Shown: positions 20,049 through 28,850 of the stretch, piece after piece
Position numbering within the stretch: the first letter of the stretch is position 1
Layout of the letters: every line of letters begins with the position of its first letter
From: Terriglobia bacterium
GTDB taxonomy: Bacteria; Acidobacteriota; Terriglobia; Acidiferrales; UBA7541
DNA length: 64,000 nt
Direction of reading: 5' to 3'
NCBI GenBank assembly: GCA_020073705.1
Contig: JAIQES010000006.1
Span: 1 to 64,000 of the forward strand
Position numbers and translations under genes: made by a program
The notes under the pieces: model-generated
The model's input: the letters and a program-made list of their open reading frames with translations, nothing else
The model's database searches: none
What the model was told of the DNA's origin: nothing

Positions 20049-20293
20049 ACCAACGTCGCTCGGAGCCGTCTCCGAGGTGGACAGCCTAGACGGCCTTAGA
20101 GCCTCTCTGTAAACCGCGGAAGCGGCCACGAATCGCGGAAAACGGCGCGCTGGACCACGAAGGGGCTACAACCCGGCAGCGAAACCTCGCCCTTCCATAC
20201 AATCGCTGCCGGACTGCTCCGAGTATATTTAAGATTGCGATTATAAAAACCCCACCCAACCCTCGTCTGAGACGTGCACTATACCAGCATTGC

Positions 20294-20316
20294 AAAAAAC
20301 ATTTCAAATGTTTTTT
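20294..20316. promoter_or_regulatory. Perfect 23-bp AT-rich palindrome upstream of the act operon
   Basis: Arms AAAAAACATTT (20294-20304) and AAATGTTTTTT (20306-20316) flank a single C. The stem has almost no GC, which argues against a terminator and for a dimeric repressor or activator site. It lies about 245 bases before the actA start, in a 400-base gap that otherwise holds only a broken multicopper oxidase. The binding protein is unknown. Confidence 0.5.
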
Positions 20317-20448
20317 CAAGGGGGCTGAACATCACAATCGGATGCGCGCAACATCACAAGAGTTCAAGCCGTTGGCGATCTGCTGTTGTGCCGCACTCGC
20401 GCACCGGAAGCGTTTCCGCACTGAACCTCGTCAACGGTTCGTGCGTGC

Positions 20449-20808
20449 ATGACGGATGGCCAGGAAAAGATTCCGGGCGGGCCCGGCAAGTTCAACCGCT
20501 AGCTGGTCAACGGGAAACAGTATCCGCACGAGCGAGAATTCTTGCTTCGACAGGGCATGCGCTACCGTCTCGTCTTCCGTAATCGGACCGACGATGCGCA
20601 CCCCGTGCATATTCATCGGCACTCATTTGAGCTGGTCGAGATCAACGGGAAAGCAACAACCGGAATCATCAAGGACACCTTCGTCGTGCCGGGCTATGGA
20701 CGCGTGGCGGTGGATTTAGTAGCCGACCAACCCGGACTAACGCTTTTTCACTGTCACAACCAACAGAACATGGATTACGGCTTCAAGGCGCTTTCTTGCT
20801 ATACCTAG
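20449..20808 (+). pseudogene. Multicopper oxidase, C-terminal cupredoxin domain, with internal stop
   Basis: The plus-strand frame reads MTDGQEKIPGGPGKFNR, then TAG at 20500-20502, then LVNGKQYPHEREFLLRQGM and on to the stop at 20808. The copper-binding motifs HPVHIHRHSF and LFHCHNQQNMDYGF are intact and mark the last domain of a laccase-like multicopper oxidase. FNR-stop-LVNGK corresponds to FNRWxxNGK in such proteins, so a TGG-to-TAG change is likely. The two upstream cupredoxin domains are missing altogether. A 88-residue product could still start at TTG 20542 but would lack a complete copper centre. Confidence 0.72.
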
Positions 20809-20955
20809 ACCAAGCAAGAACACGGGGGTATTCATGTAACGCAATAAAATTCCGGCGCATCAAAATAGGCATAATAAGGAGAAGGTAGTACAGTTGTGAT
20901 TTCCCTTCCGCCGGTTTGCGCCGCAGGAAGGATCGGGCTACTTCGAGAACAGGCT

Positions 20956-23900
20956 ATGTGGATTGTACGTATCGCACTGAACCGGCCGTACACATTTATT
21001 GTGGTCGCGCTGGTCATCATTCTGATGACCCCGATCGTGCTGCAACGCACGCCCACCGACGTCTTCCCAAATATCGATATTCCGGTGGTCAGCATCATCT
21101 GGAACTACACCGGGTTGCCCCCCCAACAAATGGAATACCGGATCGTCACGAACTTCGAGCGATACATGACCGCTGTGGTGGACAACATCGAGCACACCGA
21201 ATCGCAGACGGTGGGTGGCCGCTCGGTCATCAAGACGTTCTTCCACCCAGGGACAGACGTCCATGTGGCGCTCACGCAGATCACTGCCGTATCACAAGCC
21301 ATCATTCGACAACTGCCTCTGGGCATCTCTCCTCCGATCATCGTCACCTATTCGGCTTCGGCGGTGCCTATCTTGCAACTCGGCCTGAAAGGCCAGGGGA
21401 TATCCGAACAAGAATTATTCGACTACGGAAATAATATCATTCGCAGTCAGATGGCGACGGTGCCGGGCGCCGCGGTCCCTTGGCCTTACGGCGGAAAGAT
21501 GCGCCAGGTATCCGTGAACGTGGACATCCCGGCGCTGCAGGCGAAGGGCCTTTCGCCGGTGGACGTGATTAACGCCATCAGTGCGCAGAACTTGGCGCTG
21601 CCTTCCGGAACGGCCAAGCTGGGTTCGACCGAATACAATGTCGAGTTGAACGGTTCGACCGAGACCATCGCCGCATTGAACGATCTGCCTATCAAAACCA
21701 GCAACGGGGCGACAATCTATGTCCGCGACGTCGCCAACGTCAGCGATGGCTTCTCGCCGCAGATCAACATCGTGCGCATGGATGGACAGCGCGGTGTACT
21801 GGTCTCGGTCTACAAGAACGGAGCTGTCTCGACACTCGACGTCGTATCGCAGATTTATGCCAAGCTGCCGCAAGTCGCTTCCCTTCTCCCGCCTCAACTG
21901 GTCATTACGCCTCTATTCGACCAGTCGATCTTCGTGCGGGCCGCCGTTCAGGGAGTGGTCCGCGAGGGGCTGGTGGCCGCCTGTTTAACGGCGCTGATGA
22001 TTCTGCTGTTCCTGGGGAGCTGGCGAAGCACGCTGATCATCGCCATCTCTATCCCACTTTCAATACTGGTCTCCATCTCCGTGTTGAGCGCCCTCCACGA
22101 AACCATCAATCTGATGACCCTCGGCGGACTCGCGCTTGCGGTTGGCATCTTGGTCGACGATGCCACGGTGGCGATTGAGAACATCGAAAGAAACCTGGCG
22201 CAGGGCAAAGATACAGTGCGAGCGATTCTTGATGGTTCGCAGGAAATCGCCATTCCGGCCCTGGTTTCCACGCTGTGTATCTGTATCGTGTTTGTCCCCA
22301 TGTTCTTTCTAACGGGAGTTGCGAAATTCCTATTCGTGCCGCTGGCGGAAGCGGTGGTTTTTGCCATGCTGGCTTCTTATCTTCTTTCCCGAACTCTGGT
22401 TCCCACGATGGCAATGTACCTGCTCAAGCACCACCATGGTGAAGAATACGCCACCGGCAACGACATCTTCTCGCGCATCCAGCGCATGTTTGCGCAGGGT
22501 TTCCAGCGCATGCGTGACGGCTACCGCCGGAGCCTGAACTTCTGTCTCGATCACGCTTTGTTGTTCCTGGCTCTGTTTCTGCTCCTCTGCGTGGCTTCCG
22601 TGCCCTTTCTGTTTGTGCTGGGGCGCGACTTCTTTCCGAGTGTGGATGCCGGTTTGATCCGGCTGCACATGCGCGCCCGAGCAGGCCAGCGGGTTGAAGA
22701 AACAGCGCGCGAAGCCGATGGAGTGGATAATCTGATCCGGCGCGTGATTCCCGCGGAAGACCTCGGCAACGTCCTCGACAACATCGGTTTGTATAACAGC
22801 TCGATCAATACGAGCTATAGTAACTCCGGCGTGATCGGTGAATCCGACGCCGAAATCCTGATCGGTTTGAAGCCCGGGCACAAGTTGCCAACCAAGCACT
22901 ATATTGACCGGTTGCGTGAGGATTTGGCCGAAGAGTTCCCCGGAACGCAATTCTTTTTCCAGCCTGCGGACATGGTCAGCCAGATTCTGAACTTTGGGGT
23001 CCCTGCCCCGGTCGATATCCAGCTCGTCGGGCCAAACCAGACGGCTAACTACAAGATCGCGCAAGAGATTTCCAATCGCATCCAGCACATTCCCGGCGCG
23101 GTGGACGTTCACGTCCAGCAGTTGCGCTCCTACCCGACGCTGTTCCTGGATGTTGACCGCACAAAAGCGCAGTCAGTAAATTTGAGCCAACAGGATGTGG
23201 CCAACAGTGTTCTACTCTCGCTGAGCTCGAGCCTCCAGATTACTCCATCGTTCTGGGTCAACCCAGCAAATGGCATTGAATACAACGTTGTCGTGCAGGT
23301 GCCGCAGTACAAGATCGACTCGATGCAGGCTCTGAATAACATTCCTGTCTCCTCGGGCTTTACCAGGACGCCGCAGATTTTACAAAATCTGGCGCAGATG
23401 AACGTCAACGTAGAACCGGCTCTGATCAGCCACTATAATAGCAATCCGATGGTTAACGTTTATGCTTCGGTCGAGGGGCGCGATCTCGGCAGCGTGGATA
23501 CGGACATCCAAAACGTGCTGCAAGACTTTAAGAGCAAGCTATCTCGCGGCACGCAGCTCGTGCGCCGCGGGCAAGTGGCTACGATGACCTCCTCATTCGC
23601 CGGCCTCGGCGCAGGTCTGGGAGTCGCCATCGTTCTGGTCTATCTCTTGATCGTCGTGAATTTCCAGTCTTGGATCGACCCGTTCATTATCATTACCGCG
23701 CTGCCCGGAGCCTTGGCCGGTATTATCTGGATTTTATTGCTGACGCACACCACTCTGAGCGTGCCGTCGCTGACGGGCACGATCATGTGCATGGGCGTAG
23801 CCACGGCCAACAGCATCTTGTTGGTGTCGTTCGCGCGCGAGCGTTTGAACGAAGGCCTCAACTCTAAACAGGCGGCGCTGCAAGCCGGTTACATCCGAAT

Positions 23901-24129
23901 GCGCCCTGTGCTGATGACGGCGCTGGCGATGATCATCGGAATGGTTCCGCTGTCGCTGGGATGGGGCGAAGGCGGCGAGCAGAACGCGCCGCTTGGCCGC
24001 GCGGTTATAGGCGGCTTGATCGTAGCCACATTTGCGACTCTATTTTTTGTGCCGTGCGTGTTCTCACTGGTCCATCGACATCACAGGCCGGGGACACGGG
24101 CAGACGCTGCGGCAGAGAACATTTCTTAG
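20956..24129 (+). CDS. RND efflux pump permease (HAE1/AcrB family)
   Basis: Inner-membrane, proton-driven exporter of about 1057 residues with the two-repeat, 12-helix RND layout and two large periplasmic loops. It begins with the family N-terminus MWIVRIALNRPYTFIV. The fourth helix carries GILVDDATVAIENIERN with the adjacent Asp pair of the proton relay, and the second half has GTIMCMGVATANSILLVSFA. The start is ATG 20956; GTG 20896 is an alternative that lies ten bases after a strong AAGGAGAAGG site and would add 20 residues. It is followed 31 bases later by its adaptor. No outer-membrane channel is adjacent; a TolC gene lies 6 kb away in the island. Confidence 0.93.
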   Translation: MWIVRIALNRPYTFIVVALVIILMTPIVLQRTPTDVFPNIDIPVVSIIWNYTGLPPQQMEYRIVTNFERYMTAVVDNIEHTESQTVGGRSVIKTFFHPGTDVHVALTQITAVSQAIIRQLPLGISPPIIVTYSASAVPILQLGLKGQGISEQELFDYGNNIIRSQMATVPGAAVPWPYGGKMRQVSVNVDIPALQAKGLSPVDVINAISAQNLALPSGTAKLGSTEYNVELNGSTETIAALNDLPIKTSNGATIYVRDVANVSDGFSPQINIVRMDGQRGVLVSVYKNGAVSTLDVVSQIYAKLPQVASLLPPQLVITPLFDQSIFVRAAVQGVVREGLVAACLTALMILLFLGSWRSTLIIAISIPLSILVSISVLSALHETINLMTLGGLALAVGILVDDATVAIENIERNLAQGKDTVRAILDGSQEIAIPALVSTLCICIVFVPMFFLTGVAKFLFVPLAEAVVFAMLASYLLSRTLVPTMAMYLLKHHHGEEYATGNDIFSRIQRMFAQGFQRMRDGYRRSLNFCLDHALLFLALFLLLCVASVPFLFVLGRDFFPSVDAGLIRLHMRARAGQRVEETAREADGVDNLIRRVIPAEDLGNVLDNIGLYNSSINTSYSNSGVIGESDAEILIGLKPGHKLPTKHYIDRLREDLAEEFPGTQFFFQPADMVSQILNFGVPAPVDIQLVGPNQTANYKIAQEISNRIQHIPGAVDVHVQQLRSYPTLFLDVDRTKAQSVNLSQQDVANSVLLSLSSSLQITPSFWVNPANGIEYNVVVQVPQYKIDSMQALNNIPVSSGFTRTPQILQNLAQMNVNVEPALISHYNSNPMVNVYASVEGRDLGSVDTDIQNVLQDFKSKLSRGTQLVRRGQVATMTSSFAGLGAGLGVAIVLVYLLIVVNFQSWIDPFIIITALPGALAGIIWILLLTHTTLSVPSLTGTIMCMGVATANSILLVSFARERLNEGLNSKQAALQAGYIRMRPVLMTALAMIIGMVPLSLGWGEGGEQNAPLGRAVIGGLIVATFATLFFVPCVFSLVHRHHRPGTRADAAAENIS

Positions 24130-24160
24130 CATAGCCGGAAGTTCGAGGAGAATGTTGCGG

Positions 24161-25405
24161 ATGTCCGAAATCCCTACCGATTCGCATAACGTTTCGCAGC
24201 ACCAAGATAGCTCCAGCGGCTTGACGACGCGCCGCGGCCCGTTGCTGCGGTGGTTTTTCCTATTCTTTGTCGTTTTGCTGGCGCTGGGCGTCTATGTTCT
24301 TGTACAGAGGCGAACCGAACACCGTGTGCTAGCCGAGCAGACGGAGAAGATGGCCGTGCCGTTCGTCTCGGTGATTCACGTGACGCCGATCGTGGGTGGA
24401 GGCGAAATGGTGTTGCCGGGAACACTCACGGCATACGTCGATTCCCCCATTTACGCTCGCACTAATGGATATCTGAAGAAATGGTATAAAGATATCGGTA
24501 GCCACGTGAACAAAGGCAACCTCCTCGCCGAAATTGAAACCCCCGAAGTGGACCAACAGCTACTGCAGGCTCGCGCCGATCTCACCACCGCTCAGGCAAA
24601 TCTCAACCTATCCAGCATCACAATGGCGCGTTATCAAGATCTGCTGAAGACCGAGTCCGTTTCCAAACAGGATGTGGACAACGCCAACGGTGATCACGCG
24701 GCGCGACAAGCGATGGTGCAATCGGCTGAGGCCAACGTCAAGCGTCTTGAAGAGCTGGAATCGTTCAAGCGCGTCTACGCGCCGTTTTCAGGCGTGATCA
24801 CACAGCGGAACATCGATACAGGAACGTTGATCAATGCAGGGAATGGCGGTATCGCCACCAAGGAAATGTTTGACCTCGCGCAAATCGATCCGTTGCGCGT
24901 CTTTGTCTCCGTTCCTCAGTCCTACGGACCCTCGATTCACTCCGGGCTGAAGGCATGCCTTGAGTTGCTCGAGTTCCCCGGGCGCAGATTCTGCGGCCAA
25001 GTCGCGCGCACGTCTAACTCGATCGACCCCGCGACACGCACGTTGCTCACCGAAGTGGACGTGCCCAATCCCTCCGGCACGCTGCTTCCGGGTGCGTACG
25101 CGCAAGTGTACTTTGCCGCCAAACTGACCGATCAGCGGCTCACCTTGCCGATCAATGCCTTGCTCTTCCGCCCGGAAGGAACAATGGCCGCTGTCGTCGG
25201 TTCGGATAGCCGTCTCAATTTGAAGAAAATCACCATCGGACGTGATTTGGGTACTGCTGTTGAAATTCTCCAGGGGATCGCGCCGGAAGATAACGTCGTG
25301 GTCAATCCACCCGACGCGCTAGAACAGGGAGAGCAGGTCAATGTCACGGCGGAGAAACCTGAACGTTCACCGGATGCGCGAGGGTCTCAAGGATCCAAAC
25401 GATGA
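24161..25405 (+). CDS. RND efflux periplasmic adaptor (membrane fusion protein)
   Basis: Periplasmic adaptor of 414 residues linking the pump to an outer-membrane channel. It has one N-terminal membrane helix (LRWFFLFFVVLLALGVYVLV), a lipoyl/beta-barrel region (GTLTAYVDSPIYARTNGYL), a coiled-coil hairpin (about 135-210, alternating Leu/Ala/Gln) and a C-terminal beta-barrel. Two in-frame ATGs occur; 24161 was chosen because GAGGAG ends ten bases upstream, whereas 24152 would leave one base. It forms an operon with the permease. Confidence 0.9.
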   Translation: MSEIPTDSHNVSQHQDSSSGLTTRRGPLLRWFFLFFVVLLALGVYVLVQRRTEHRVLAEQTEKMAVPFVSVIHVTPIVGGGEMVLPGTLTAYVDSPIYARTNGYLKKWYKDIGSHVNKGNLLAEIETPEVDQQLLQARADLTTAQANLNLSSITMARYQDLLKTESVSKQDVDNANGDHAARQAMVQSAEANVKRLEELESFKRVYAPFSGVITQRNIDTGTLINAGNGGIATKEMFDLAQIDPLRVFVSVPQSYGPSIHSGLKACLELLEFPGRRFCGQVARTSNSIDPATRTLLTEVDVPNPSGTLLPGAYAQVYFAAKLTDQRLTLPINALLFRPEGTMAAVVGSDSRLNLKKITIGRDLGTAVEILQGIAPEDNVVVNPPDALEQGEQVNVTAEKPERSPDARGSQGSKR

Positions 25406-25655
25406 TCGCGCAACAGTTGAGCCCGGCGCAGCGCAACTACGGCACGGCCCCACACCTTCTGTGAGGACATCAACCTTGCCGGGAGTTTTACGTTTTCTAC
25501 GAGAATACGGCACCCGCTTATTCTGATGCGCTTATGCACGCGGGCAGTGCAAGTTAACAAACCACAACTCAAGTGCTACTCCGTGCTGAACCGGGCAGGC
25601 ACTCACCCAAGCACGATTATGCTCGGCAGTTTGGCTGTCAAAGGCCGCCGCTGGT

Positions 25656-25684
25656 TTGACGAACCTCTGCGCTTCCGCTATGAT
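25656..25684 (+). promoter_or_regulatory. Promoter of the initiator tRNA
   Basis: TTGACG at 25656-25661, a 17-base spacer and TATGAT at 25679-25684, ending five bases before the mature tRNA 5' end. Sequence and spacing fit a strong housekeeping sigma-70-type promoter, as expected for a tRNA gene. Confidence 0.75.
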
Positions 25685-25689
25685 GCTTT

Positions 25690-25766
<77 letters not shown>

Positions 25767-25774
25767 GATTCTAG

Positions 25775-25807
25775 ATGGGCGCTCGGCGTATCTGTTTGAG
25801 CGCCCAT
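25775..25807. terminator. Hairpin after tRNA-fMet
   Basis: ATGGGCGCTC (25775-25784) pairs perfectly with GAGCGCCCAT (25798-25807) across a 13-base loop. The following sequence is only weakly T-rich. It shares the GGGCGCT core with the true terminator at 37085-37120 on the far side of the island, as expected if the original tRNA terminator was displaced and the element brought a similar one. Confidence 0.55.
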
Positions 25808-25814
25808 CACTTTG

Positions 25815-26010
25815 TTAGTTGACCTTTTCCGGCCTCACACCTTCCGCCGACCCTCTTGCTAACAAATAGCTAACAAATGGAAATGAGGCTTCCACTTTCT
25901 CGGCGTATTTGCGCCCCTCGTCGTTGACCATGTGGGTGTAGATGTTCATCGTCGTCGTATCCGACGCGTGCCCCAAGCGCTCCTGCGCGTGGTGCGGAAG
26001 GCCGGCGTTT
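25815..26010 (-). pseudogene. Tyrosine recombinase/integrase, C-terminal fragment
   Basis: The minus-strand reading contains AQERLGHASDTTTMNIYTHM, matching the C-terminal catalytic motif of phage-type integrases (LGHxxxxTTxxxYTH) with the nucleophile Tyr near 25938-25940, and then an amphipathic tail to the stop at 25815. The upstream catalytic Arg and N-terminal DNA-binding domains are missing. Upstream, the open minus-strand frames no longer resemble an integrase; one of them (26024-26188, stop TAG) encodes an unassigned coherent peptide with SLAMVAQQIKGSFTNTLFQ. The position next to the tRNA 3' end is where an island integrase belongs. Confidence 0.7.
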
Positions 26011-26181
26011 CTGGGTTTGCATCCTAGCGTGCTTCGACTGGAAATGCGGTGCCCCGCAGTTCTTGGAATAGCGTGTTCGTGAAGCTCCCTTTGATCTGCT
26101 GAGCCACCATCGCCAGCGAATCGTCGGTAGGCAAATCGCGCACCCAGCTGCGACCACGGCCGCAGCCTAATCCGTCCCCAT

Positions 26182-26706
26182 CTACTTCTTCGTTTGAGGA
26201 GGATAATTCTTAAAGAGCTTGGCCATCGCTTTCTGGAGGTTCCTGTAGTTCTTGTCCGGGTCTTTACTCGGCTCAAGCGTCTTCGTGGCCACTCCACGCC
26301 ATATCAGTTGTTTCCTCGCGGGATCGTACATGTTGATCACCAGTTGTCCGACCTTTATGGTTCTGGTCTCGGCCTGAGCCATGCCTCCTCCCCAACGAGG
26401 TCCCGTGCCCCAGACATCCACTCTTCTTTCTTCGTTCACAGCTGCCTGGTAGCCAACGTACAGATCCGCGCCCTTTTCTACCTTGGTCAGGCCTTTCAGC
26501 GCGAGTTGTTCATCGACCGCTCGCTTAATGTTTTGGTCCACCAACTGATCAGTCACTGCACCACCTTGTATGTCAGCCCACTGGTAAGTCTTGTAGGCAG
26601 CAAAGTTGGTGGCACGGTCATAGTTGTAATGAACGTCTTGTCCCCACGCGACAGCGACCACGCATAAGAAAGCCAATGCCGTTGTGGCTCTCAACGTAAG
26701 TGTCAT
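26182..26706 (-). CDS. DUF4136 family lipoprotein-like exported protein
   Basis: A 174-residue secreted protein with a signal peptide (MTLTLRATTALAFLCVVAVAWGQ) and a compact alpha/beta domain. It begins DVHYNYDRATNFAAYKTYQW and contains the family feature VGYQAAV and LVINMYDPARKQLIWRGVA, typical of DUF4136. Such proteins are periplasmic or outer-membrane associated with no defined function. The start was set at ATG 26706, where the signal peptide begins. It is the most distal gene of the sulfatase-island operon. Confidence 0.8.
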   Translation of the reverse strand: MTLTLRATTALAFLCVVAVAWGQDVHYNYDRATNFAAYKTYQWADIQGGAVTDQLVDQNIKRAVDEQLALKGLTKVEKGADLYVGYQAAVNEERRVDVWGTGPRWGGGMAQAETRTIKVGQLVINMYDPARKQLIWRGVATKTLEPSKDPDKNYRNLQKAMAKLFKNYPPQTKK

Positions 26707-26836
26707 AGAAAAGCTCCTTTCGTTCCGCTTCCGCAAAATCCGATGCAGTCAGATCACACCTCCAACCGTCACTTCCTTGCACCCAGAGCGAGCCAACGAC
26801 ATCTATCAAACAGTGTCGAAGTCGACGCGACTTTAG

Positions 26837-27391
26837 TCATTTCACGACGTAACCTTTTCCCTCCATGCAGGCGCCGAATCCTTTCTTGAAGCTGTCGAGT
26901 TTCTCCTGGGTCTGTGCTTTCGCCTGGGCCTGCTGCTGTTGCTGCTGTTTGGCATGTTCCTGGGCCTGTCGCTGTGCGCGCCTGGCCCTGGCGCGGCCTG
27001 CTATTGTTCCAGCGGCCGCTCCAGCTGCGGCTCCCTTCCCGGCATCGCCTGCTATCGCTCCTACGACCGCACCGGTTGCCGCTCCGCCCGCGGCCCCCTT
27101 CACCCCCGCTCCTCGTGTTTGGGGAGTTTGTGGTGTCGATGGCAGCGCTGTAGTAGAGGATTGCTGCTTGCTCAGCTCAGCGACGGGGTCGAAACCCGAA
27201 TCCTGCTTCGCCCAGCTGTAACAGGCTGATTCGTCCTTTTCTTGCTGTGCCGCTGTCTGGTTCTTTGCCGGAAAGGTGTGTAGTCCCAGGGAGTTCGACA
27301 TCGATTTTTGTGGAGTGGACGCGGTAGGTTGCTGTGCCTGCGTCCAACTTACAACCGCCAACATTAGTGTGCAGAGTAGGAATGTCTTCAT
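26837..27391 (-). CDS. Glycine-zipper exported protein
   Basis: A 184-residue protein with a signal peptide (MKTFLLCTLMLAVVSWTQAQ) and a Ser/Gln/Pro-rich region containing a Cys in DESACYSWAKQDSGFDP. A glycine-zipper segment (about 95-130: GAAGGAATGAVVGAIAGDAG and repeats) follows, then a long Gln-rich coiled coil. The last part has a second Cys in FGACMEGKGY. Glycine zippers insert into or associate with membranes. The start is ATG 27391; a longer frame to 27529 is not preceded by a signal-like sequence. The function is unknown. Confidence 0.75.
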   Translation of the reverse strand: MKTFLLCTLMLAVVSWTQAQQPTASTPQKSMSNSLGLHTFPAKNQTAAQQEKDESACYSWAKQDSGFDPVAELSKQQSSTTALPSTPQTPQTRGAGVKGAAGGAATGAVVGAIAGDAGKGAAAGAAAGTIAGRARARRAQRQAQEHAKQQQQQQAQAKAQTQEKLDSFKKGFGACMEGKGYVVK

Positions 27392-27525
27392 AGCTGTAAT
27401 CCTCCCCCGTTTCATGAAAAGAACTTCCCTTTCGAGTTTCCTCGCCGGGCTCCAATGGCGATGGTTCGTTCTTGACCGACCGCCACCCATTGCCCACGTT
27501 GAATTCGAAACCTTTATTGCCGCTT

Positions 27526-28776
27526 TCATCTCTCAGCCTGAACCCGGCGCATGATGGCTGGCATAACCGGATCAATGTGTTCCCAGAACTTCTTTAGCCC
27601 ACTGCACAGGTAGTTCAGTCCCGGTTCGCCGCTCGGAGTTCGGAGAAGGCGATTCTTCGGGCACTCGCCATTGCATGCGAACAAATACTTGCATTCGCGG
27701 CAATACTGCGGCAGAGAAGCAAATTTATTCAACCCGAACGTCACTTGCCGTCCAGAGAACACTATGTTGGAACTGGTGCTGTGCAGAATGTTGGCGAGTT
27801 CGTAGTGGAAATAGACGAAGTGGTCGCAGGCATAGACGGTGCCATCGTGCTCCAACACAACATTCTTGCCGCAGAATTCATGGTAGGTACACATCTGTGA
27901 GTCCATACCCATCCACTGAGCCACCGCAGTCTCGAACAGGTTCACAAATATTTTCCCGTAGTCCCTCGCGTACCATTCGTCCCAGACCTTGCAGAGAAAC
28001 TTGCCCCAATCATTCGGGTTCACCGACCAGTCCGTAACCACAGAGTCAGGATTTCCAGGATGCGCAGCCGAGGATTCAAGACATGGCAAGCTCACCGGAT
28101 CCCATTGCTGTGGAGCAATGGTCCGGAAGACCTTGGGCTCCACACAGGGAAGGAACTGCAGCTCATAGGGACATACTTCCCGGCTGAGAAAGCGGTACAC
28201 ATCGAGGGGTCGCGTAGCGTTTAGCCGGTTGACGACGGTCAGAGTGTTAAACCTTACACCGTGTTTGTGAAGCAGCTCAGCGGCCGAGAATACTTTCTTG
28301 AAGGTGGGCCGTCCGTCTTTGGTTCGGCGATATGCGTCGTGGAGTTTTTCTGGGCCGTCGATGCTGAGACCCACCAGAAAGTGATGCGTCTTCAGAAACC
28401 GGCACCACTCATCGTCCAGCAGAGTGCCATTGGTCTGAAGATCGTTTTCGATGCTCTGCCCAGGTCGCCTGTACTTCTGCTGCAGTGCGACCACTTTCTC
28501 GAAGAACGCCAGCCCCATGAGGGTCGGCTCGCCGCCCTGCCAGGTGAAGACGACCTCGTCGCCCTCCTGTCCCTCGATGTATTGACGGATATGCGTTTCG
28601 AGAATCTCGTCGGAAATTCGCGATTTTGAACTCGTGCCCAGAAGCTGTTCTTTATGAAGGTAGTAACAATAGGTGCAATTCAGATTGCACACGGAGCTCG
28701 TGGGCTTCACCATCACATGATAACGGCGCCCTGTGCCTTTCGATGATTGGACGAGAATTATTCGAGGAATCGTCAT
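27526..28776 (-). CDS. Anaerobic sulfatase-maturating enzyme (radical SAM/SPASM)
   Basis: A 416-residue cytosolic radical S-adenosylmethionine enzyme that converts the active-site Ser or Cys of sulfatases to formylglycine before export. The radical SAM cluster motif is CNLNCTYC (Cys30, 34, 37). VVFTWQGGEPTL and QTNGTLLDD follow, and the C-terminal SPASM domain has CTYHEFCGKN, YACDHFVY and CRECKYLFACNGECPKNR for two auxiliary [4Fe-4S] clusters. It is encoded beside two sulfatases whose active site is Ser, which only this class of maturase (not the oxygen-dependent FGE) can modify. Confidence 0.94.
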   Translation of the reverse strand: MTIPRIILVQSSKGTGRRYHVMVKPTSSVCNLNCTYCYYLHKEQLLGTSSKSRISDEILETHIRQYIEGQEGDEVVFTWQGGEPTLMGLAFFEKVVALQQKYRRPGQSIENDLQTNGTLLDDEWCRFLKTHHFLVGLSIDGPEKLHDAYRRTKDGRPTFKKVFSAAELLHKHGVRFNTLTVVNRLNATRPLDVYRFLSREVCPYELQFLPCVEPKVFRTIAPQQWDPVSLPCLESSAAHPGNPDSVVTDWSVNPNDWGKFLCKVWDEWYARDYGKIFVNLFETAVAQWMGMDSQMCTYHEFCGKNVVLEHDGTVYACDHFVYFHYELANILHSTSSNIVFSGRQVTFGLNKFASLPQYCRECKYLFACNGECPKNRLLRTPSGEPGLNYLCSGLKKFWEHIDPVMPAIMRRVQAER

Positions 28777-28807
28777 AGCGCAACTATGTCCTTAGAGTCA
28801 GAGCCAT

Positions 28808-28832
28808 GGCCCGCGCCGCTGTGGCGCGGGCC
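28808..28832. terminator. GC-rich hairpin between sulfatase 1 and the maturase gene
   Basis: GGCCCGCGCC (28808-28817) and GGCGCGGGCC (28823-28832) form a perfect 10-bp stem with a 5-base loop. It lies in the 74-base gap after the sulfatase stop and before the maturase start. There is no T run on either strand, so it may be a pause or mRNA-stability element rather than an intrinsic terminator. Confidence 0.5.
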
Positions 28833-28850
28833 ACTGTACTCGTCATACGT

